In this document: positions 6,935-12,986 of the stretch, one piece after another
Layout: each line of letters begins with the position of its first letter
How positions within the stretch are numbered: position 1 is the stretch's first letter
Origin: Limnohabitans sp.
GTDB lineage: Bacteria; Pseudomonadota; Gammaproteobacteria; Burkholderiales; Burkholderiaceae_C
Direction of reading: 5' to 3'
DNA: 16,599 nucleotides
NCBI GenBank assembly: GCA_023260735.1
Contig: JALQUL010000161.1
Location: 1 to 16,599 of the forward strand
Program-made: the position numbers and the translations under genes
The notes under the pieces: model-generated
What the model saw: only the letters and a program-made list of their open reading frames with translations
Databases searched by the model: none
What the model was told of the DNA's origin: nothing

Positions 6935-7725
6935 TGAATAATATGAAAAAATTGCTCACTGGATTCTCTTTATTGATATTGTTTTGGGTTCATGGAAATT
7001 TGTTAGCCCAAAATACGGGTTCTGAAACCAATGTTTATACTAATGAAAAAATCATTCGACTCGCTACACTAGAATGGCCACCCTATAACGGTTTGTTATT
7101 ACCGCAAGAAGGTATTGCGACACGAGTTGCAACTTTAGCTGCAAGGGCTTCTGGCTACCGTTTATTAACATCTTACGATGAGTGGACTAAAACAGTAGAA
7201 AAGGGTATGAATAGTACCGGTTTTGATGGTTTTTTTCCAGAATATTTCACCAAAGAAAGAGAGCAGTCTTGTCATTTGTCTCAATCAATTGGTACTAGTT
7301 TATTAGGTGTTGCTACATTAAAAAGAAATGCTTTTAATTGGAATGATATGTCTGACCTTAGCGTTTATACCTTAGGGGTAGTTGATGGTTATTCCAACGG
7401 TGAAACATTTGATAATTTGGTAAAAGATAAAAAACAGTTAGTTGAGTTAGCCCCTAGTGATGCAGCTAATACACAAAAATTGTTACAAGGAAAAGTCAAG
7501 GGTATCGTTATTGATCGAAATGTGCTGCGTTACACCTTGTCTCGCTTAAAAACCAAAGAGGTAGTCGTGTTTAATCCCAAGCCTATTGCCGAACTTACCT
7601 TGCATGTTTGTTTTCAAAAGACTGCTAAAGGTAAAAAATTAAAAGAAGAATTTGACGGCGGACTTAAACAGATCAATTTAAAAAGAGCAGAAGCCGAATA
7701 CTTGAATTTATTTAGATATGATTAA
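6934..7725 (+). CDS. Secreted substrate-binding-like protein (SBP family 3), second of tandem pair
   Basis: 263 residues from ATG 6934, which overlaps the previous stop as TGATG and suggests coupled translation; ATG 6943 (MKKLLTG) would also leave an intact signal peptide. The leader has basic residues, a hydrophobic core (LLTGFSLLILFWV) and a likely cleavage after LLAQ. The mature protein aligns without gaps to the upstream product over 225 residues with 119 identities by hand count (53%). Shared blocks include LEWPPYNG, YRLLT-YDEW, GVV-GYSNG and KVKGIVID-NVL, and both cysteines are kept (SCHLS, HVCFQKT). This is an old tandem duplication with both copies apparently intact. A strong terminator follows 46 bases after the stop. 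It probably binds a small solute in the periplasm, but the ligand is unknown. Confidence 0.82.
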   Translation: MNNMKKLLTGFSLLILFWVHGNLLAQNTGSETNVYTNEKIIRLATLEWPPYNGLLLPQEGIATRVATLAARASGYRLLTSYDEWTKTVEKGMNSTGFDGFFPEYFTKEREQSCHLSQSIGTSLLGVATLKRNAFNWNDMSDLSVYTLGVVDGYSNGETFDNLVKDKKQLVELAPSDAANTQKLLQGKVKGIVIDRNVLRYTLSRLKTKEVVVFNPKPIAELTLHVCFQKTAKGKKLKEEFDGGLKQINLKRAEAEYLNLFRYD

Positions 7726-7771
7726 TTTTTAAATCGTCACACCTTATATCTTGCAATACGATTATGGGGAT

Positions 7772-7803
7772 AAAAAAAGCATCTGATCTCAGATGCTTTT
7801 TTT
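7772..7803. terminator. Bidirectional intrinsic terminator
   Basis: Seven A, an 8-base arm GCATCTGA (7779-7786), two bases, the exact complementary arm TCAGATGC (7789-7796), then seven T. The physical loop is probably four bases, with a 7-bp stem. A-tract and T-tract make it work in both directions. It sits between two convergent genes, the second binding-protein gene (ends 7725) and the methyltransferase gene (ends 7812 on the minus strand), exactly where a shared terminator is expected. Confidence 0.93.
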
Positions 7804-7811
7804 GAGCTTAA

Positions 7812-9047
7812 TTAAGATGAACTAATAATAAGTTTTGGAATGGCGGTGACATATTGCCATTTAGCATTAGGATGGTTATTGGACAATTGTTGTTTGACTT
7901 CTTGTTCAATATTCCAAGGCAAAATTAAAACATAATCGGGTTGGCTTGCGACTAATTGTTCTTCATTCACAATTGGAATACGTGAGCCAGGCATAAATTT
8001 ACCTTGTTTACCTGGGCTACGGTCAACTACTAATTTTACTAAGTCGGTGCGAACTCCTGCAAAGTTAAGCAAGGTATTACCTTTGGCAGCTGCACCATAA
8101 GCTGCCACTACCTTGCCTGCCTCTTGCGCATCTAATAAAAAACGCATCAGGTCACGTTTAATACGCAATGCGTCGGCTTGTGTTTGACTATAGTAAGCAC
8201 TAGTTTTAATACCTGCTCTAAGTTCACGGTTTAACAATTGTCCTACTGAGTCTTGAATAGGGTGGGCGTTTGAGCTGAGCTTTTTAGCAAATACACGCAA
8301 GCTACCACCATGAGTGGGTAATTCTTGTACATCAAAAACTTCAAGGCCATTGGCTTTAAAAATTTGAACAACTGCAGTGAGTGATAAGTAAGAGTAGTGT
8401 TCGTGATAGACCGTATCAAACTGTGCAAATTGTACCAAGTTCATTAAGTGCGGAAACTCAAAAGTGGCTACGCCATCAGTTTTTAATAAAGTGGCAAAAC
8501 CACCTACAAAATCATTAATATCGGGGACATGGGCCAAGACATTATTGGCTGCCATTAAATCGGCTGATTTACCTTGACCGGCTAATTGCTGGGCAATTGC
8601 TACACCAAAAAACTCTTCTACAATTTCAATGCCTTTGGCTCTAGCTGCCTCAGCTGTACTATGAGTGGGCTCTACTCCATAACAAGGCACACTAGCTTGC
8701 TTAAAGTATTGCAATAAATAGCCATCATTGGCTGCCACTTCAACTACACAGCTTTGTTCGGTGAGCTTCAACCTTGAACACATATCAGCGGCATAACGTT
8801 CGCAGTGTTGCAACCAGCTACTAGAAGCAGAGCTAAAGTAACCATATTCGGGAGAGAAAAACTCTTCACGGTCGGCAAAGTCTTCGGTTTGTACTAACCA
8901 GCAAGATTCACAAACTGCTACTCGTAGCGGATACCAACGTTCTGGTTTGACCAATTGCGCTTCGGTCATATAAGAGTTGGAGGGCGGGGATGCACCTAAA
9001 TCAACAAAAGGTAATTTCACTTCGGCATGGCAATGACGACATTTCAT
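7812..9047 (-). CDS. Sugar C-methyltransferase (TylCIII/TcaB9-like)
   Basis: 411 residues with the three-part layout of NDP-hexose C-methyltransferases. First comes a zinc-binding N-terminal domain with C3, C6, C46 and C49 (CRHC and CESC) and the typical GASPPSNSY segment. Next is a Rossmann SAM-binding domain with VVEVAANDGYLL (101-112), GVEPT (124-128) and ANNVLAHV (167-174). The active-site block YHEHYSYLS (214-222) corresponds to the Tyr/His catalytic motif of TcaB9-type C-3 methyltransferases. The C-terminal domain (from about 290) has AYGAAAKGNTLLNF and VDRSPGKQGKFMPG. These enzymes methylate a ring carbon next to a keto group of a 4-keto-6-deoxy sugar; C-3 is the family norm and an inference here. 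Start overlaps the epimerase stop by four bases (ATGA, 9044-9047). Last gene of the cassette, closed by the terminator at 7772-7803. Confidence 0.88.
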   Translation of the reverse strand: MKCRHCHAEVKLPFVDLGASPPSNSYMTEAQLVKPERWYPLRVAVCESCWLVQTEDFADREEFFSPEYGYFSSASSSWLQHCERYAADMCSRLKLTEQSCVVEVAANDGYLLQYFKQASVPCYGVEPTHSTAEAARAKGIEIVEEFFGVAIAQQLAGQGKSADLMAANNVLAHVPDINDFVGGFATLLKTDGVATFEFPHLMNLVQFAQFDTVYHEHYSYLSLTAVVQIFKANGLEVFDVQELPTHGGSLRVFAKKLSSNAHPIQDSVGQLLNRELRAGIKTSAYYSQTQADALRIKRDLMRFLLDAQEAGKVVAAYGAAAKGNTLLNFAGVRTDLVKLVVDRSPGKQGKFMPGSRIPIVNEEQLVASQPDYVLILPWNIEQEVKQQLSNNHPNAKWQYVTAIPKLIISSS

Positions 9048-9607
9048 ACAGATAATCCTTTAAAAGAAGGGCTGAGCATAGGGCGATTTTTATCGTTTTC
9101 AGAAAGCTCGGCAAAAGGGAGTGGCCATTCAATAGCCAATACAGGGTCGAGTGGATTTAAACCATCAGCGCACTGCGGTGCAAATCGTTCGGTGTGTAAA
9201 TAAAGTAGTTCACAGTCGTCAGTGAGGGTTTGAAAACCGTGAGCAAAACCGTCCGGTATATAAAAACTTTTATGATTTTGTGCCGATAAAGTCGTGCCAT
9301 ACCATTTTAAATAAGTGGCAGATTGGGGGCGTAAATCGACAGCTATATCAAATACTTCACCTTTGATGCAGGTGACAATTTTAGTTTCAAGATGAGGGGG
9401 GTGCTGAAAGTGCATACCTCTTACACTGCCTTTGGCTTGTGTTTGAGTTCGATTCATTTGTACGATTGGTTTTTGAAGACCACAAGCCTGCCATTCATCT
9501 TGACAGAAAAAACGCTCAAACCATCCACGTGAGTCACCAATAGGTTTTCGTTCGACAATGAACAAATCCTTTAAAGGAGTAGGCAATATTTCAAATCGAT
9601 TAGTCAT
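9044..9607 (-). CDS. rfbC: RmlC/RfbC-type NDP-4-keto-6-deoxyhexose epimerase
   Basis: 187 residues from the ATG at 9605-9607, which overlaps the dehydratase stop by eight bases; a longer in-frame reading to 9694 runs inside the upstream gene and is unlikely. The fold is the RmlC cupin. Motifs are GDSRGWFERFF (24-34), SVRGMHFQ (61-68, with the catalytic-type His66), KIVTCIKGEVFDIAVDLR (76-93) and YIPDGFAHGFQTL (116-128). Family members epimerise C3 and/or C5 of 4-keto-6-deoxy sugars, usually dTDP-linked; the neighbours here make a CDP sugar, so the substrate is probably CDP-4-keto-6-deoxyglucose. Where RmlC has a Tyr pair (..DYYAP..) this protein has Arg-Phe (TERFAP), which might alter or limit the epimerisation. 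The symbol denotes family, not proven dTDP-rhamnose function. Confidence 0.87.
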   Translation of the reverse strand: MTNRFEILPTPLKDLFIVERKPIGDSRGWFERFFCQDEWQACGLQKPIVQMNRTQTQAKGSVRGMHFQHPPHLETKIVTCIKGEVFDIAVDLRPQSATYLKWYGTTLSAQNHKSFYIPDGFAHGFQTLTDDCELLYLHTERFAPQCADGLNPLDPVLAIEWPLPFAELSENDKNRPMLSPSFKGLSV

Positions 9608-10679
9608 TTTGGCAGGCGGTTTGATAAGTTTGAATATCTCGTAGGCAGAGCTCTTTCGCACTAGCTCCGGCCATAAAGTGGCGATACCAATCAAGTGTCA
9701 TGGTGACGGTTTGGGCTAAATTAAATACCGCTTGTTGACCTAAATGAGTACGTGATAATGAGGCATCAAGCAATAACAAGCCAGCCTCATGCGGGCCTTC
9801 ATTACCGTCTCCCCAGGTGACTTGGCCTTTACCAAAGGCTTTTTGTGCCAGTTCAATCACTTGCCTAACTGATCCCGCTTCGTGTGTGTTAGGACCAAAA
9901 TTCCAGGCAGCTTCCAAAGAATTAGATGTGTTTTGGTAGGCTTGTTCGGCCAGTAATAAATAGCCGCATAAGGGCTCTATAACGTGTTGCCAAGGGCGCA
10001 CTGCCGCTGGGCGACGCACACTAAGTGCTTGACCATTGGACCATGCTTTAACGGCATCAGGAATAATGCGATCGGCTGACCAATCTCCACCCCCAATTAC
10101 ATTACCAGCACGAGCGCTGACTAGCTGAACACCTTGATTGAGAAAAAATGAACGGCGATAGCTGCTAATCACAATCTCACAAGCTGCTTTACTGGCGCTG
10201 TAAGGGTCGTAGCCACCTAAGGGGTCAGATTCACGGTAAGGATGCACCCACTCGCGATTTTCGTAAACTTTATCGGTGGTAATAGCTACGATGGCTTTTA
10301 AGTTAGTACAAAAACGAGCCGCGTCCAAAACATGAGCTGTACCCATTACGTTGGCATTAAAGGTGCCAATCGGATCTTGGTAAGACAAACGAACCAAAGG
10401 CTGGGCCGCTAAATGCAAAATAATTTCAGGATTAACCGATTGGATGATTTCAGCTGTGCGCTTGGCATCTTGAATATCCACCACATGATGCTGACTAGGG
10501 CTGGGGTTGAGCAAATCAAATAAATTGGGCTGGGTATTAGGGGCAAGAGCCAGTCCAGTGACATTGGCACCTAGAAGATTGAGCCAATGCAATAACCAAC
10601 TGCCCTTAAAACCGGTATGCCCCGTTAATAAGACTTGTTTGCCCCGCCAAAAATCTGGATTGGGAAGTGCTGAGCGCAT
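9600..10679 (-). CDS. rfbG: CDP-glucose 4,6-dehydratase
   Basis: Extended short-chain dehydrogenase, 359 residues, that converts CDP-glucose to CDP-4-keto-6-deoxyglucose with bound NAD. The NAD-binding glycine motif is LLTGHTGFKGSW (17-28), whose GFKG form is diagnostic for the CDP-glucose enzyme as opposed to RmlB. Also seen are HLAAQPLVRLSY (89-100), TTDKVYE (134-140), and the catalytic YSASK (Y160, K164). GNVIGGGDWSADRIIPD and RRPAAVRPWQHV are further RfbG blocks. The ATG at 10677-10679 is preferred over an upstream TTG because GGGAG lies a proper distance upstream, at the end of rfbF. Two bases separate it from the rfbF stop; its own stop overlaps the epimerase start. Confidence 0.95.
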   Translation of the reverse strand: MRSALPNPDFWRGKQVLLTGHTGFKGSWLLHWLNLLGANVTGLALAPNTQPNLFDLLNPSPSQHHVVDIQDAKRTAEIIQSVNPEIILHLAAQPLVRLSYQDPIGTFNANVMGTAHVLDAARFCTNLKAIVAITTDKVYENREWVHPYRESDPLGGYDPYSASKAACEIVISSYRRSFFLNQGVQLVSARAGNVIGGGDWSADRIIPDAVKAWSNGQALSVRRPAAVRPWQHVIEPLCGYLLLAEQAYQNTSNSLEAAWNFGPNTHEAGSVRQVIELAQKAFGKGQVTWGDGNEGPHEAGLLLLDASLSRTHLGQQAVFNLAQTVTMTLDWYRHFMAGASAKELCLRDIQTYQTACQND

Positions 10680-10681
10680 TT

Positions 10682-11464
10682 TTACTCCCAGACTTTCCAA
10701 GGAGCCTTGTTTTTACTCCATAAATCTTCAAGTAAATTTTTATCGCGCAAGGTATCCATGGGTTGCCAAAAACCTTCGTGATGATAAGCCATCATATGAC
10801 CTTGTTTTGCCAATGTTTCTAGGGGTTTTGATTCCCAAGGAGTTTGATCATCATCGATGTAATCAATGACTTTAGGATTGAGTACAAAAAAGCCACCGTT
10901 AATGGCTCCACCATCGCCTGGTGGTTTTTCGGTGAAGCCCATCACCTGCCCCAGTACTTGGCTCGACATATTCAGCGCTCCATATCGGCCTGGAGGTTGT
11001 ACCGAGGTAATAGAAGCTAACTTGCCATGATCTTTATGAAATTTTAGTAAGGCTGTAATGTCCACATCAGAGACGCCATCACCATAGGTAAAACAAAAAG
11101 CTTCTTCATCTTTTAAATAATCTGCCACACGTTTTAAACGACCACCTGTTAAAGTGTGTTCACCAGTATCAACTAATGTAACGCGCCAAGGTTCAGCATG
11201 TTGATGATGTACTTCCATTTTATTGGCCTGCATATCAAAGGTCACATCTGACATATGCAAAAAATAATTGGCAAAATATTCTTTGATGACATAGCCTTTA
11301 TAACCACAACAAATCACAAAATCACGAATACCATGATGAGAATAAATTTTCATGATGTGCCACAAAATAGGCTTACCACCAATTTCAATCATTGGTTTCG
11401 GTTTTGTAGCTGATTCTTCGCTAATACGAGTTCCAAGACCACCGGCTAAAATGACTGCTTTCAT
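10682..11464 (-). CDS. rfbF: Glucose-1-phosphate cytidylyltransferase
   Basis: 260 residues; transfers CMP from CTP to glucose-1-phosphate, giving CDP-glucose. Nucleotidyltransferase motifs are MKAVILAGGLGTRISE (1-16), TKPKPMIEIGGKPILWHIM (20-38), the metal-binding TYGDGVSDV (126-134), GRYGALN (159-165), EKPPGDGGAINGGFFV (179-194) and FWQPMDTLRDK (232-242). SATKPKPM and DGGAINGGFFV separate RfbF from glucose-1-phosphate uridylyl- and thymidylyltransferases. Start is the ATG at 11462-11464; the upstream TTG would add 12 residues lying across a hairpin. First gene of the four-gene cassette. Only 70 bases separate it from the end of purC, and they contain a perfect stem-loop. Confidence 0.95.
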   Translation of the reverse strand: MKAVILAGGLGTRISEESATKPKPMIEIGGKPILWHIMKIYSHHGIRDFVICCGYKGYVIKEYFANYFLHMSDVTFDMQANKMEVHHQHAEPWRVTLVDTGEHTLTGGRLKRVADYLKDEEAFCFTYGDGVSDVDITALLKFHKDHGKLASITSVQPPGRYGALNMSSQVLGQVMGFTEKPPGDGGAINGGFFVLNPKVIDYIDDDQTPWESKPLETLAKQGHMMAYHHEGFWQPMDTLRDKNLLEDLWSKNKAPWKVWE

Positions 11465-11493
11465 AGTTTCACAATAATAGTAAAAGTGTAGGG

Positions 11494-11526
11494 CACCCAA
11501 TAAGGCAAGGTATGCCTTATTGGGTG
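11494..11526. other. Perfect 14-bp stem-loop between purC and rfbF
   Basis: CACCCAATAAGGCA (11494-11507) is exactly complementary to TGCCTTATTGGGTG (11513-11526), with a five-base loop. It begins nine bases beyond the purC stop in the direction of transcription and ends 30 bases before the rfbF start. No run of T follows on the minus strand, so it is not a classical intrinsic terminator. It may be an attenuator, an mRNA stabiliser for purC, or a weak terminator that insulates the sugar cassette. Confidence 0.7.
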
Positions 11527-11534
11527 GTTAAAAA

Positions 11535-12422
11535 TTACTGGCTTAAACGCTGCCAAGCCTCTTGATATTTGGCTGTAGTTGCAGCAATGACGTGTTCTGG
11601 TAATTGGGGTGCTGGGGCGGTTTTATTCCATGGTTGGCTCTCTAACCAGTCCCGTACAAATTGTTTGTCGTAACTAGGTGGGTTTTGCCCTTCTTGATAA
11701 CTTTCTGCAGGCCAAAACCGCGATGAGTCGGGGGTTAATACCTCATCCATTAATACCAATTGATCTTGATCATCGAGGCCGAATTCAAATTTAGTATCGG
11801 CAATAATGATGCCTTTTTTTGCAGCAATTTCGCGGGCTGCACTATAAATTTGTAAACTCAAGTCGCGAATTTTGGTGGCCAGTGGTAAACCAATCATTTC
11901 AACAGTTTTTTCGAAAGTGATGTTTTCATCATGTTCCCCCATTTCTGCTTTGGCTGCAGGGGTGTAAATTGGCTCTGGAAGTTGACTTGCGTTTTTTAAG
12001 CCCGCAGGCAGTGCTACACCACACACGCTTTGGGATTCTTGATATTCTTTCCAGCCACTGCCAGCCAAATAACCACGTACCACAGCTTCTACTGGAATAG
12101 GCCGGAGGCGTTTGACCAACATAGAGCGGCCTATCACTTGTGGTAAGTCGGTTGGGCTCACCACACTTTCTGGGGCGTCCCCTGTTAAATGATTAGGACA
12201 AATATGACCTAATTGAGCAAACCAAAACAAGGCCATTTGCGTAAGAAGGGCACCTTTTCCAGGAATAGGCTCACCCATTACCACATCAAAAGCACTTAAG
12301 CGATCGGAGGCAACCATTAAAATTCGGTCAGTACCCACAGCATAGTTATCTCTGACTTTACCTCGGGCTAATAAGGGCAGTGAAGACAATTGTGAGGTGT
12401 GAATAGCGGAAAGTGCAGTCAT
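11535..12422 (-). CDS. purC: Phosphoribosylaminoimidazole-succinocarboxamide synthase PurC
   Basis: Condenses CAIR with aspartate using ATP to give SAICAR, the step after PurE. 295 residues from the ATG at 12420-12422, the usual length of the longer proteobacterial/yeast-like form; an in-frame TTG at 12432-12434 would add four residues. Motifs include ARGKVRDNY, MVASDRLSAFDVVM, PIPGKGALLTQMALFWF, VKRLRPIPVEAVVRGYLAGSGW, ADTKFEFGLD and DEVLTPDSSRFWP, which together define the SAICAR synthetase active site. In many Burkholderiales purC lies directly upstream of purE; here it is on the opposite strand about 6.4 kb away, beyond the sugar cassette. No good ribosome site is visible. Confidence 0.97.
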   Translation of the reverse strand: MTALSAIHTSQLSSLPLLARGKVRDNYAVGTDRILMVASDRLSAFDVVMGEPIPGKGALLTQMALFWFAQLGHICPNHLTGDAPESVVSPTDLPQVIGRSMLVKRLRPIPVEAVVRGYLAGSGWKEYQESQSVCGVALPAGLKNASQLPEPIYTPAAKAEMGEHDENITFEKTVEMIGLPLATKIRDLSLQIYSAAREIAAKKGIIIADTKFEFGLDDQDQLVLMDEVLTPDSSRFWPAESYQEGQNPPSYDKQFVRDWLESQPWNKTAPAPQLPEHVIAATTAKYQEAWQRLSQ

Positions 12423-12986
12423 GGTGTAAAACAAGCAGTCGGAGTAAAAAGATCAGTGGATAGTCTAATTATCGGTTGAAATTGATCATTTATGAGTTAA
12501 AAAGTCTAAAAAATGGATAAAACAAGCCCTTGATGTCCCTCAAATGAGGACGAGACAACTCTAAAGTGTATTCATTTTAGTGACTTAAGTGGTTAAGCCA
12601 ATCAAATAGTGAGATGAATTGACGTATATTTTTCCATCAAAATTAATTAATTGGTTTTTAAAATGATGCTCTTGAATAACTGGCAACATAATTCAAAACT
12701 TGCCGCCAAGCTACCAATAAAATTGAGGACTTGGCTAATGGTTAATTCATAGTCGCGACTATGTTTAAAAATTATTACACGTGGTTATATCGTGTATTTG
12801 CCATGAGGCTTGTCAATGGTTATGTCAGAGTCTTCTTGATTTTAAACTAATCTAAGACATCTATTTTGATCGCACTTTATCACTATCAGGAATGTCTAAA
12901 AATATTTGAAAGTAGTTTTAGGGCTGCAATTATCGACTATCTTTAAGAGTTTCTGTAAAACTCAAGGTATGCAGAGATTCCTTAGC
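12423..12986. other. Gene-free spacer upstream of purC
   Basis: About 560 bases with no supported gene on either strand. It must contain the purC promoter and the end of the membrane-protein transcript, but neither is clear. A perfect 16-base palindrome lies at 12748-12763 and a short inverted repeat (TACACG...CGTGTA) at 12776-12796. A weak 6-bp hairpin (GAGTTT, 12947-12952; AAACTC, 12958-12963) lies just downstream of the membrane-protein stop and has no T-run, so it is a poor terminator candidate. No tRNA, IS end or direct repeat was seen. Confidence 0.6.
12748..12763. repeat. Perfect 16-bp palindrome
   Basis: CATAGTCGCGACTATG reads identically on both strands. The next base on each side does not extend it. 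Another inverted repeat begins 12 bases further on (12776-12796, six-base arms around a nine-base centre). Neither is followed by a T-run, so an operator or a regulatory structure is as likely as a terminator. It lies about 325 bases upstream of the purC start and 220 bases beyond the membrane-protein stop. Confidence 0.75.

Noticed and set aside
9608..9694. N-terminal extension of the epimerase
   Set aside because: The extra 29 residues lie inside rfbG and have no family similarity; the ATG at 9607 gives the standard RmlC start.
10507..10869. 120-codon plus-strand frame across the rfbF/rfbG junction
   Set aside because: It is antisense to two strongly supported genes and has low-complexity, motif-free content.
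12947..12963. Small hairpin after the membrane-protein stop as terminator
   Set aside because: Only six base pairs, AT-rich, and no T-run follows on the minus strand.
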